DNA from: Mytilus californianus
Taxonomy: Eukaryota > Mollusca > Bivalvia > Mytilida > Mytilidae
DNA length: 64,000 nt
Assembly: GCF_021869535.1 (NCBI RefSeq)
Contig: NW_026262668.1
Location: 140,603,635 to 140,667,634 of the forward strand
Direction of reading: 5' to 3'
A model generated the notes under the pieces. It saw nothing but the letters and a program-made list of their open reading frames with translations. It made no database searches and was not told the DNA's origin. Position numbers and translations under genes: made by a program. Below are positions 23,206 through 34,112 of the stretch, piece by piece (positions within the stretch are counted from its first letter, which is position 1; each line of letters opens with the position of its first letter).

Positions 23206-23770
23206 ATTTTTAACCGGATTTTCGAAGGATATATCGGTTATTAAAATGGTTATATACGGCGGGCGGCTCTGGCGGCTGCCAAACAGCGTCCGCTCAATAA
23301 CATGAAAACGCTTTAACAAATTTTCTTCAAATTTAAATATGTTGTTTCCTGGGACCTAATGACATGAATGAAGGTCTCTATTAATTTTCAAGATTTTAGT
23401 ATATCTCCTTTGTGAGTTATCTTCATTTTTAATATCCAAAAGTAGAATTTTTAAATATTTTACTGTTGTTATATTTTTATGATTTGTCTTATCTCAGAAT
23501 AAAAATTGGAGTGACAGATTTATTTGAAAATTATCTATTTCCTAAGTGGTAATGATTATAAGCTATATCATTAGACATTTTGAAGATTATTACATTATTA
23601 ATTATGTTAGAGTACAATGTTAAACAACCATAGTTCTGTTCAATTAGATATTATAAATATTTCAGCATATGATAATGATTTATTTTCATTATTAATTAGA
23701 TCTTTGAAATATTTTAGCATATGATAATCATTGGAGTGACAGATTTATTTGAAAATTTACTGTTTTCTGA
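23206..23770. repeat. Dispersed repeat with GC-rich island
   Basis: AACCGGATTTTCGAAGGATA, then a GC-rich GGCGGGCGGCTCTGGCGGCT (23257-23280) unlike its AT-rich surroundings, then AACAAATTTTCTTCAAATTT. It is followed by the unit GAGTGACAGATTTATTTGAA at 23508, again at 23735 and 25062, so the 23.5-25.1 kb stretch is flanked by copies of the same short repeat. Confidence 0.6.
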
Positions 23771-23776
23771 TTGAAA

Positions 23777-24922
23777 TATAGGGGAAGTCCATTGGGGTAA
23801 CCCTTACCCCCCTTTTTTTGATAACTTGTAAACGGTCAAGATTCCCACCCAGAAACCATATATATTCTAGTATGGGACAATATATCAAATCAAATGAAAT
23901 ATAGGGGAAGTCCACGGGGGTAAACCCTACCCCCTTCCTTTTGAAAACTTGTAAACAGTTGAGATCCCCACCCCTAAACCATATATGTACTTGTATGGAA
24001 CAATAAATTAAAGCAAATTAAATTTAGGGGAAGTCCCCTGGGGTCACCCCACCCCATCCTGTTTAAGAACTTGTAAACCGTTGAGATCCCCGCCCCTAAA
24101 CCATATATATTCTTGAATGGGACAATAAAACAAATCAAATGATATATAGGGGAAGTCCAGGGGGGTAACCCCCACCCCCCTTCTTTTTGATAACTTGTAA
24201 ACAGTCGAGATCCCCACCCCTAAACCATATATATTCTTGAATGGGACAATAAAACAAATCAAATGAAATTGAGGGGGAGTCCCCTGGGGTCACCCCCACC
24301 CCCTTTTTTTGAAAACTTGTAAACGGTTTAGATCCCCACCCCTAAACCATATATATTCTTGTATGCAATAAAACAAATCAAATGAAATATAGGGGAAGTC
24401 CTTGGGGGTCAACCCCACCCCCTTCTTTTTGATAACTTGTAAACGGTCTAGATCCCCACCCCTAAACCATATATATTCTTGAATGGGACAACAAAACAAA
24501 TCAAATGAAATATAGGGGAAATCTATTTGGGTAACCCCCACATTCTTCTTCTTGAGAAATTGTACACTGTTGAGATCCCCACCCCTAAACCATATATATT
24601 CTTGTATGGGACAATTAAACAAATCAAATGAATTTAGGGGAAGTCCACGCACTGAGTCCACGAGGGTAAACCCCACCCCATTCTTTTTGAAAACTTGTAA
24701 ACGGTTGCGATCCCCACCCCTAAAACATATATAATCTTCTATGGGACAATAAAACAAATCAAATGAAATAAAAGGTGAGTCCCCTGGGGTAACCCCCAAC
24801 CCCTTTTTTGTGAAAACTTGTAAACAGTCAAGATCTCCACCCTGAAACCATTTTTCTTCTTGTATATTACAATAAAACAAATCAAATGAAATAGAAGTCG
24901 AGTCCCCTGGGGTCTTTTTTCT
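23777..24922. repeat. About 120-bp tandem repeat x9-10
   Basis: Units contain GAAATATAGGGGAAGTCCAC, GGGTAACCCCCACCCCCTTC, AACTTGTAAACGGTTGAGAT, CCCCACCCCTAAACCATATA and CTTGTATGGGACAATAAAAC. Because 120 is a multiple of 3, the - strand shows a 40-residue repeated translation (motif YCPIQEYIWFRGGDLNRLQV). Frame is lost in several units, so I treat it as a satellite, not a gene. Confidence 0.92.
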
Positions 24923-25059
24923 GATTGAGTTATTTTCCTTTGAACAGAAATTGTTAATTATATGCATTAAGTTTGATTACACTAAGCCTTTATAGAAAAT
25001 TTTCACCTGTTTATAAGTCCTGTAATCAGTTTACTAAACATATGGTTAATGTTTTATCT

Positions 25060-26360
25060 TGAGTGACAGATTTATTTGAAAATTTTCTGTTTTCTAAGTG
25101 TTGATGATTAAAAGCTATATAGTAGTAAATATAGTTAGAAATTTACTGTTCATTATTAGACATTTTGAAGATAATTACAGATAAGTTTTATAGATTTTTA
25201 AAAGACATTGTATTAATGATAAATACAATTTTTTTTTCTTTACTTTAGTTAATTGTAAATTGTTTGTTATTCTGTAAAAACTAATTTTCTGAATGCTATA
25301 TATATTTTTTTGATTAGGTGAACTCCTTTTAAAACTTAGCTTAGATTGTCTATTAATAAACATATATTTAGATTTCTGATTTTGGGCCCAGTTTTCAAGT
25401 TGGTCCAAATTAGGGTCCAAAATTAAACTGTGTTTGATTTCAACATAAATTGAATATATATAGGGTTCTTTGAAATGCTGAATCTAAACCTGTATTTATT
25501 TTCATTATTAGTTAGATAATACCACATGGAGGTACTAAGGGTCCTAAATTAAACTTTTGTTTAATCAACAATTGAATTCTTGGGTTCTTTGATATGCTGA
25601 TTTTAACAATGTTTGAGTGTTAAATCATATCTAATTTAAGAGAACTAAGTCATCACTGGTTGTTGTTATTATACTATTGATTATAATTTGAAAAATTACA
25701 TCATATCAAATTTTATAGAACTTAGTCATCACTTTATTCATTATAATCTTATCTATTTATCAAGTTTGAGTTATTTCCCTTTGCACAGAAAGTATATGGA
25801 CAAAATTAAATTGTGTTTCATTTCAACTTAAATTAAATATATATAGGGTTCTTTCAAATGCTGAATCTAAACCTGTATTTAAAAATTAGATTTTTGGGCC
25901 CAGTTTTCAAATTGGTCCAAATCAGGGTCCAAAATTAAACTTTGTTTGATTCACAAAAATTGAACTTATGTGGTTCCTTGAAATGCTGAATCTTACCATG
26001 TATTGAGAGATTTTGGATTGTGAGCTCCTTTATCAAATTGGTCTACATTGTGGTCCAAAGGGTCCTAAATTAAACTTTTGTTTGATTTCATTGAAAAATG
26101 AATTTTTGGAGTTCTTTGATATGCTGATTCTGACAATGTACTTAGATTTTGGATATTGGACCATAGTAGGTAATAAGATAAATGTCCAATTTCAAATATT
26201 TCAGTTCTTTGACCACATTCATTTTGTGTCACAAACCTATGCTGTGTCAAATATTCAACCACAATCCAAATTCAGAGCAGTTTTAAGCTTAAATGAAGTG
26301 TCCATACTTGCTCAACTGTTCAGGGTTTGACCTCTGCAGGAAAATCCGGTTTGCTGTCAC
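25060..26360 (+). repeat. Dispersed repeat R3, 4-5 diverged units
   Basis: Recurring blocks with TTTTGGGCCCAGTTTTCAAG, TTGGTCCAAATTAGGGTCCA and GGTTCTTTGAAATGCTGAAT at about 25380, 25880, 26040 and in between. The last unit ends GTTCAGGGTTTGACCTCTGC. A further copy of the end part is at 51140-51450. No coding function visible; the 105-codon frame at 26013 is a by-product. Confidence 0.8.
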
Positions 26361-26614
26361 TCTGACAGCCTCTTGTCTGTTTTTGCCTTAGATCTTAAAA
26401 ATTATAATAGATACATAGAAACTTAAAAAAGCAAAAATGATCAGCAAGACAAGATCTACAATTAAGACAATATGGAGGAAATCGTCCGACTTATATGATA
26501 AAAATTATAATAGATAAATAGACACTTTAAATCACAAAAATGATCAGCAAGGCAAGATCTACTAACAAGTCAAATTTTGCCGATATAGTTAGTAGACTGT
26601 CACTCTTTATAGAG

Positions 26615-26735
26615 GGGATGGACAGGGGGGGGGGGGGACCTGGGAGTAAGGGGGCGGGAACCGGGAGTAAGGGGGACGGGAACCAGGAGTAAGGGGTGGG
26701 AACTGGGAGCGAGCCGGGCGGGAACATGAAGAATT
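26615..26735. repeat. G-rich repeat, quadruplex-prone
   Basis: A run of about 13 G followed by diverged about 22-bp units of GGGAGTAAGGGGGCGGGAAC type on the + strand. Many G3+ runs at short spacing make G-quadruplex formation plausible. A related sequence lies inverted about its flank at 29070-29160. The - strand proline-rich frame here is an artefact. Confidence 0.8.
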
Positions 26736-26929
26736 CGAGGAAACAGGGAAACCGATTCAGTGCTGTATTCAACAAAAATCTTACACGATAAAAGGTGTTG
26801 TTATTCTTAATGACCATCTTATTGCATTTGGAGATTTATTGCAGAAGATTGCATGCGAAAAAGATTGTTTCTTGACTTTCCGTATTGTCCATACCGTATT
26901 ATATCTGTATCCAACAGGCAGGTCTAAAA

Positions 26930-27965
26930 ACCAGGACAGTTATTTTCGATATGTTTTCATCTGTTGTTTTACTCAACATATTGTTAAAATTTAAACTGTA
27001 TGATAAAGAACAGGATAATTACTTACATAATTGCAAAGTTTTTAAAATTAAAAAAAATTATGCCATATGCCAGGACAGTTAAATTTTAAGAAAAATATGT
27101 CGGAAAATGCCGAGAAAATTTTACTTACAATTGAAATAATTTCTCCAAAACAACTGTCTGGCATACCTTTTTTGTACTATTATAAAGTTTAGGGAATAAT
27201 AATTTCAAAAATTTATAACTTAATATTTTTTGTGTCTTTTAAAGGTAAAAAAATCTGCCAGGACAGTAGCCTATTACATTGAAATTTTGTTGAAATTCGC
27301 TCAAAATAAAAATATAAAGTTGAATTTCTTCTTCAAAATGAATGTCTGGTAAGCAAATTTTTGTTCATTGGAAAGTTAAGAATATAAGATTTATGAAAAT
27401 ATAAAATTTTATGGACTTTTATTTCGTTAACACAAAAAAGTCTGCTAGGACAGTAGCCTATTACGTTAAATTTCTGTATAAATGGAGGAAATAAACGTTT
27501 CTTTAATACGATTGTCTGGTATATACTATTTTGATATTATTATTAATTACAGACACAATCATAAAAAAAAATCAAGAAATTGAATACTTTTCACTTTTAA
27601 AGTAAAAACAAATCTGCCAGGACAGTAGTTTATTATGTCTTAACTTTGTGAAGAAATTTGTTTCAAATCGAAATACAAAGTTCAATATCTTCTTAAAAAT
27701 AATTGTCTGGAATGAAATTGTTATTTCGTTTTAAAGTGTTTAGTTCTACATTCGGAAATATGAAAATCAATCTATGTATTTATATATAAATCTGTCAGTA
27801 CAGTAGATTATTACGTTTAGATTTTAAAGTTATCTTTATTTTTTATTGGTGTTAATTGTAAAGTTTGAACAATAAATTATAAGAAAATATAAAAATTTTC
27901 ATTTGACATGTTTGATAATACCTAAAAAAATCTGCCCGAACAGTCAGCCTATAGCTAAATATTTG
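26930..27965. repeat. Diverged repeat of about 140-190 bp, 6-7 units
   Basis: The motif TCTGCCAGGACAGTAGCCTA (or close variants) recurs at about 26930, 27070, 27258, 27444, 27615, 27793 and 27935. Roughly midway between successive copies lies TTGTCTGG (about 27157, 27345, 27510, 27705). The sequence between is AT-rich and poorly conserved. See findings. Confidence 0.7.
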
Positions 27966-28479
27966 GTTGGCACGATCCAAACTTTACGACAAGTCTTTTC
28001 ATCTGTGTATTTGTGTATTTTGTTAAGTCATCCGTAAACCGAGCATTTAGAAAATTTTATTTTCTAAATTAAATCGCTAATATCTTGAAAAAGTAAGAAA
28101 TAATCAAAATGAAATATTCTAAACTCTATCAACAAATTATCAGATTTTTAAGTTTTTAAAACCAGAAAGTTGTGCTCACAGAAATAAAAAAAGGAGTTTC
28201 AAAAGCAACCAAGTTTGTAGTTTTAAACTTCCAATATTTTCATGTCAAGTCTCCACTTTTCCCCTAATATCATGAATATCTTTTTTGTTTTTCAATTTTT
28301 GTTTTCAAATTTATTAAACTATATCAGGAAATAGTTAAGAAAAATAATTCACTTATTGGTTCAGAAATATGTTCAATGAATAAAAAGAAGTTTCAAAGGT
28401 AAGGAGGGGATCGTACCTTGTTTATTGTGAAAAACAAGCCGTATAGTGGACTTTCCAATATCTTGCATTATATGTTTCT

Positions 28480-28940
28480 GCTGACCATGACATGCAAACT
28501 TCAGTATAGATAAGATGTTCTGGTTTAATTAGTTTTCCCATAGTTATGGACATTTGAACTTAGAAAGTTTGACCCTATCAAGTATGCAACTTGTGATCGC
28601 AACTCCTCTGGCATGGCTATCTGGATACACATAAAATCCAGTAGGTTGTTAGAACTTTGTGATGAGCCTGGAGGTAGAATATTCTGGTCCATTGAGTTTT
28701 CCCCGAGTTATACCCATTTGGAGAATAATTTTAAGCTTATCCAGTATGCACCTTGATCTATCTTGACATCGCAGCTCCAATATTGACAGGGTATTTTGGA
28801 TACACATGAAAATTAGTAGATATTTTCGATAGAATGACACGGTCCATCGAGTTTTCCCAAAGTTATAACCCTTAAACTTAGATTTTTTTTATTTATATCC
28901 CTGTGCATCTTGTCATTGTCACTCCTCCCGTATGGTATTC
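28480..28940. repeat. About 180-bp diverged tandem repeat x3
   Basis: Three units sharing GTTTTCCCATAGTTATGGAC-like, TTTGACCCTATCAAGTATGC-like and GGATACACATAAAATCCAGT-like segments. No gene. Confidence 0.7.
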
Positions 28941-29069
28941 TAGATACTTGTGTGCATGTGACTATGTTCATGTCCATTGAGGATCATTGAGACTGGTTGG
29001 AGAAAAGGAGGTATGTTCACAGTTCTAGATTTTCTTGTGTGAAGGAGGAAAAGAGGTATAGCTGAACGA

Positions 29070-29160
29070 AATAATAAGTTAAAGGAGGGAAGTGGGAGTC
29101 AAGGGGGAGGGAAGCGGGAGTCAGGGGGGAGGTTAGCGGGAATTGAATACCACCTGTCCA
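29070..29160. repeat. G-rich repeat related to 26615-26735
   Basis: Units of GGGAGTCAGGGGGGAGG type. Its right flank CACCTGTCCACCCCCTCTTT is the reverse complement of the left flank of the 26.6-kb block (TATAGAGGGGATGGACAGG). Confidence 0.7.
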
Positions 29161-29934
29161 CCCCCTCTTTATAGCAGTGATTGCCCTTAAATGAGGATTT
29201 TTTTTACCCTCTTTTGTGTTTTGAGCAAAAACTAAAGAAGATAGAGAGAAACTAAACAGACTCAATGATCAGCATTACAAGATCAACAAAACAGAGATTT
29301 ATTTCATGAATTCTATTCTTGTCGACAATGTTGGAGAGTGTCCTTTGTTGAATATGCACATAGCGGTAGACCAAGGTGAGCGACACAGGCTCTTTAGAGC
29401 CTCTAGTTTGTTATTGTTCACATTTTCAGCATAATTGTAGTCAGTGCCATTATAACAACCATGATAACCTGTAATTAATTGACTTTTTTTTTTATTAGTT
29501 TATTTTTTTGATATAGTGTATAAACTTTCTTGTTGCTAAATTTGTCTTCTTGTCCCTAAGTTTTTTCTTCTTCTTGCTATTTTTTTCTTCTTGTCACTAA
29601 TTAGTGAGACCACAAAAAATGTAGTACATCAGAAAAACTAGTGAAGTAAAGTAAAGTGATTAAAATTAGGCTTTTGTCTCGCCCTACAACAGAAGTCACA
29701 GAATGTGATACATAGGGATTATTATCCAAAAGAATTGCATAAACTATTTGTTTAAAGTAATATATTTTAGAAGATAGAAGACCTGGTAGGGGTGTGGAAA
29801 TATTTGTTGTGAGCACTTGTCCCTGGGCAAGTTAAACTGTAAATTTTACTTGTCTAGAAAAAAGTTAATTGCCCTGAATTTCCCAATAAATAAAGTATTT
29901 TACTGTGAGCTTGTAAGATTCTTAAAATAGAAAA
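29161..29934. other. Intron, mixed dispersed repeats
   Basis: Holds a piece of repeat R2's leading part (29195-29300) and a segment TTTTGTCTCGCCCTACAACA (29680) like that at 19410. No gene seen. Confidence 0.45.
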
Positions 29935-30020
29935 ATAAAATGATGTGATATGATTGCCAATGAGACAACTCTCTACCAGAGACCACATGATGTAGAATTT
30001 TACAACTATAGGTCACGTTA
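29935..30020. repeat. Dispersed repeat R1, partial, forward
   Basis: GATTGCCAATGAGACAACTC and CAACTATAGGTCACG match R1. Confidence 0.8.
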
Positions 30021-30215
30021 AAACTATTTTGTATCACATATAAATGATGTTTGTGATATTTTTTTTTGTATAAATAAAAAGAGGTATGGGGTTAACATCA
30101 ATCGTTTGTCAATGAGAGTATGAACCCAAAAGGAAAACAACCGAAAGACATCTAGAGGGTAATTTGCAATGTTTTGTCCATTTCCCCAGACACCTGTTTA
30201 ATTTTACTGTTTTCT

Positions 30216-30479
30216 TCATCTGACAAGCTTGGTGTTTTGCAAAACATTGATTTTGGTGTCCCTTCTATTTATCAATTTGCCAAAAAATAACTCAGACTTT
30301 TGATCTGCAAGTTGTGGGTGTTTCCTACAAATTGTGCAAAAATTTGATTTATTTTCAAAAGTTTCTTCTTTGAAGCGCCACGATGTCTGGAATTCTCGCA
30401 TCTGTTTTTTTTTTATATTCCTTGTCTTTCTTCGCCCGTGCTTTCTGTTTTTTACTCTACTCGTCATTACTATTTTCAT
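30216..30479 (-). pseudogene. Fragment of a TTF/hAT-type zinc-finger protein
   Basis: The - strand frame gives a basic leader RKTRNIKKKQMREFQTSW, then FENKSNFCTICRKHPQLADQ and SELFFGKLINRRDTKINVLQ. The layout R-x-FQ-x-SW...F-C-x(2)-C-R followed by a fixed-distance R-x-DT resembles the N-terminal zinc finger shared by hAT transposases and the ZNF862/KIAA1586-like proteins derived from them. The expected His pair of the finger (K-H-x-x-S-x-x-H) is missing: the frame turns into LQNTKLVR and a stop, which suggests a frameshift. No transposase core follows. The match is by eye and the call is tentative. Confidence 0.4.
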
Positions 30480-30559
30480 TATTTTAGTCTTGATTACCAG
30501 GTCTAGGTGTTTTTATCAGGTATTATATGGCTAGCTGTTTTACTATTTATTCTAACTTC

Positions 30560-30762
30560 AAGATATCTCATATAATATATAAGATATCTTATATAATCAA
30601 GCTTTTATAAGATATCTTATATACTTTATAAGATATCTTGTAAACTTTATAAGATATCCTATATACTTTATATATAAATAAGATATCATATACTTTATAA
30701 GATATCTTCTAAAGTTTATAAGATATCTTATAAAGTATATAAGATATCTTATAAAGTATATT
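30560..30762. repeat. AT palindrome array, left part
   Basis: Tandem, self-complementary units TATAAGATATCTTATA separated by AAGTT or AAGTA. Interrupted by the LINE at 30763-32127 and resuming at 32128. Confidence 0.92.
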
Positions 30763-32127
30763 ATAATAATAATAATAATAATAAATTCTTTATTTAAAGA
30801 GGGTAAACTCAGTTAGTTACAATAAACTAATCTTCCCTGAGGCCCTCACATACAAATTACAATACAATCAAAAACAGATATTTACACATAGTTAATTTAC
30901 AGTCAATTAGTTCAATGTAATATTACTAACACGATAAGATATGAAGGCTGTTCAAGATGCACATGTAGTCAAAAAATCAAATAAAAATAAAAATAAAAGA
31001 ATATACAAATACATTGTAGAAAACATAATCTTATCAGGACTGTGTTAAGTACTTCTTGATACTTTGTTTAAAAATATAAGTGTTTTGAGCTTTACGATTT
31101 TTGTGTGGTAGTCCATTCCATAACACTGATCCAGAATAAACAAAAGATTTCTTAAATAGCTCAGCTTTGGCTTAGGAACTATCAGATTACCTTGAGTGAC
31201 ACCTCTCAAGGAGTAAGGATTATTATCTGATTTCAGTTTAAACTTTTGAACTAGGTACATTGGTGCTTCCATACACATACATTTATGTAGAAGTAAATAT
31301 TTGTGGTATTTGATTCTATTGTCAACTGTCATCCACCCAAGTTCTTTAAATAAGGGGGCTGAGGGGGATAAAGGATCTGCATCTAGAATTAATCTTGCTG
31401 CCCTTTTTTGGAGTTTTAAAATTCTTGTTATCCCTTCATTTTTACATTCACCCCAAATAATACAACAGTAGTCAATTAGGGGCAGAATATACCCATTGTA
31501 ATATGTTTTCCTTGCATTTATATATAAAAATTTCTTTATTCTAGAAAGAAGGTATATTCTGAATGATATATTAGCACAAACTTGGTCAATTTGATTTCTC
31601 CAGTTAAGTGTGCTGTCAATTTTAACATCTAATAATTTTTCACATGAAGAATTTTGTAATACTTTTGAATTTATTATCAAGTTTGGTTGATAAGTCTGAA
31701 TTGATAGTTTCTGCTTTGTTCCAGTAACCAAACATTTTGTTTTATTTGCATTAATGAACATATTATTCACTTTGCACCACTCTTCAACCCTGTATAAATC
31801 TTCTTGAACATCATCAATGTATATTTTCTATGTTTTTCCCTGATTTATGAAGAGTGGTGTCATCAGCATATAGGTCTGTTTCACAATTTTCAATGCATAA
31901 GGGAAGGTCGTTTATAAATAGCACAAACAATAGAGGACCAAGTATAGAACCTTGGGGGACACCAAATTTTACATGTTGTTGTTCAGAGTAAACATTACAA
32001 ATGTTTACCTGCTGTTTTCTGTTATTCAGGTATGACTTGAAAAAACTAACAGTACTAGTAGCCTCACTAAATCCATAAATTTCAAGCTTTAAGCAAAGAA
32101 TGTCATGATCTACCAAATCAAAAGCTT
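30763..32127 (-). pseudogene. CR1/Jockey-like LINE, copy 1, 5'-truncated
   Basis: On the - strand the copy starts inside RT motif A (AFDLVDHDILCLKLEIYGFS), then FGVPQGSILGPLLFVLFIND (motif B) and YADD (about 31870). After a frameshift near 31815 come VNNMFINANKTKCLV, LDVKIDSTLNWRNQI, YYNGYILPLIDYCCIIWGEC and LQKRAARLILDADPLSPSAP. A one-base deletion near 31167 shifts the last 40 codons; copy 2 at 46071 keeps the correct ending (SGSVLWNGLPHKMRKAQNTY). The 3' UTR holds GCCTCAGGGAAGATTAG and TTTAAATAAAGAATT, and the tail is (TTA)n at 30763-30783. The N-terminal endonuclease and half of RT are absent. It sits inside an AT palindrome array. Confidence 0.92.
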
Positions 32128-32412
32128 TTAAAAGATATCTTATAAAGTATATAAGATGTCTTTTAAATATTTTTTATATAAGATATCTTATATACTTTAT
32201 AAGATATCTCATATATTTTATTAGATATTTTATATAGTTTATATGATATCGCATAAAGTTTATAAGATATCTTATATTATTTATAAGATATCTTATAAAG
32301 AAAATTATATGAGATATCTTATAAATTATATGAGATATCTTATAGATTATATGAGATATCTTATAAACTATATAAGATGCCTTATAAACTATATGATATA
32401 TCTTATAAACCT
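32128..32412. repeat. AT palindrome array, right part
   Basis: Continuation of the AAGATATCTT array after the LINE; later units change to ATATGAGATATCTTATAAAT. Confidence 0.92.
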
Positions 32413-33264
32413 TATAGGTTGCAATTCTGTAAAAACAGACGATGCAATTTCCAATAGGAACTCCCTTTAGGGCTAAAACTGTATCACTTTTACTAGGAAG
32501 TTTCGTAAAAAATTATATCCTAGAATGGAAAGCTCATATGCACAACTATTTTTTTCAAAGGTCAAAATATAGGGCTGTGTGGCATATTTTCAACATTTAT
32601 ATGCCCTGAACTTCTAAGAGTTAAAACTTATACTAAAATTCTGTACTACCCCTCACTTCACTTTTGGTCTTCCACAGATTTCAATTTGGCCGCTATTCAT
32701 GTGTATTTATACTGGTAACATTTCCAAGTTATGTCTCTACCAGATGAAACATAGAGATCATTTCTTGGAACCAGTAGGTAAACAAAACAAAATATCTATG
32801 AATATTATATATCTTCCCAAAAGAGGCGTGGATAATCTCTATCGGTCTAATCTGAACCACTGCGTTCACACTACAAGTAAAATGCAATCAATCTGACCTA
32901 ATAACCAGTGAAAGTGTAAACACTGTGCATAAAAAGAAATATTTAATCAAATTAATGTGTTGATAATGGATGAAGTTATTGTTTCACTTAAGCTTGAATT
33001 ACAAGTTCAAATGTCGATACTGTTGTTCTTATAGTTTTCGTTAATTTTCATGTTGGTCATCCATTTGTAATAAATTACACTTGTAATTTTGCCTCCATAC
33101 ATGCGCACAAATTATTTTGGATTCAATCGTACTAGTTTAGATCAATCTCTGCAAGTAATTTTTTTGAGAAAATTAAAGGGAGATTATTCAAACCTTATAA
33201 GAAAATATGGACATAACAAATTTATTCCTTTAAGTATATTTTTATTTACTTCTTCAAATAAATA
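32413..33264. other. Intron, nothing firmly recognised
   Basis: No gene. A few short open frames without family features. Confidence 0.4.
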
Positions 33265-33297
33265 AAAATAACTTGTACAAATTGTACCCCTGACTGT
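33265..33297. mobile_element. Right end of a CAGTC-type MITE
   Basis: AAAAATAACTTGTACAAATT followed by GTACCCCTGACTG resembles the right end of the MITE at 35894-36591 (AATAACTTGTTTAAGTAACG + CCCCTGACTG). No left end was found within about 700 bp. Confidence 0.45.
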
Positions 33298-33540
33298 AAG
33301 TGTTACTCTTGACTGTCCTTCCGTCTGTCTGTCTTTCAGTCCGACCGCCTGTCCTATTTTCGTTTACGCACTGTTACTTAAGTTTTCTCATCAAATCTTA
33401 TGAAATTCATACACTATGATAAGAACCACAACACCTAAACAGAGTTCGAATTTGGGTTGTTAGTCATTTACCATTCTAGAGTTATGCCCCTTTTTAACTT
33501 GGAAAATTGCAAAGCTTAAGCGGGGGGAATACGTGTCCTC
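33298..33540 (+). repeat. Dispersed repeat R4, short copy
   Basis: TGACTGTCCTTCCGTCTGTC, AAATCTTATGAAATTCATAC and CATTCTAGAGTTATGCCCCT match the R4 family at 47783-48180 and 59708-61010. Confidence 0.75.
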
Positions 33541-34033
33541 AGACTCATTCTTCTTTTATTAAAGACAGTGTCTTTTGATGGTATCACGCAATATACATGA
33601 TATAGCCATTTCATTTTACATGGGGGTAAACAGGTCATATAGGAATCCTGAAAAGTGGAATTCTTCTTCTATTTGTGATATTCTGGGTTTTTTCATTGTT
33701 ATTCATTAAAAGTGGGCAGTAGCGAATAGAATGAAATAAGAGTAGCATTTTGCATAATAAGCAGTCAACTGATTGACATACGGGAACTACTTAAAAATCC
33801 GTGTGAAAAAATGCAGGTTTATTGTGAGTATTATTTCAATCTCAAGTTGTTATTAACATCGTTTCAATTGTTGATATAATAATGAAAAGTCGACTGAACA
33901 ATGCCTAGTCACCACATGTCAATGTGAAGAAAGTAGGCTTCAACAAATTCTTATCATTGTTTTTTTTATGTTTCCACATTTTGATGACTTTCATTTTCAC
34001 ATTTGTGCATCTTCTCGTAAAATGCTTATATTC

Positions 34034-34057
34034 TTACGTCATTGTTGAATGACGTCA
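34034..34057 (+). promoter_or_regulatory. Two CRE-like sites upstream of exon 1b
   Basis: TTACGTCA (34034-34041) and the perfect cAMP-response-element palindrome TGACGTCA (34050-34057) lie 16 bases apart (start to start) and 56-79 bases before the first in-frame ATG of exon 1b. CREB/ATF factors bind this sequence. The spacing fits a proximal promoter for an alternative first exon; that role is inference. Confidence 0.5.
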
Positions 34058-34112
34058 TTTACACCAATTGACCTCGACTAACTCATTCATAAAAAGCATA
34101 AGACGTGGGAGT

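Noticed and set aside
24044-24967. 225-residue - strand repeat protein (YCPIQEYIWFRGGDL)
   Set aside because: A 120-bp satellite gives a 40-residue period; neighbouring units are out of frame, with no promoter or conserved termini visible.
26527-26817. Proline-rich - strand protein
   Set aside because: It is the translation of a G-rich repeat; composition is forced by the G runs.
33040-33297. A complete MITE ending at 33297
   Set aside because: Only the right end matches; no CAGTCAGGGG left end or target duplication was found upstream, so I list only the end.
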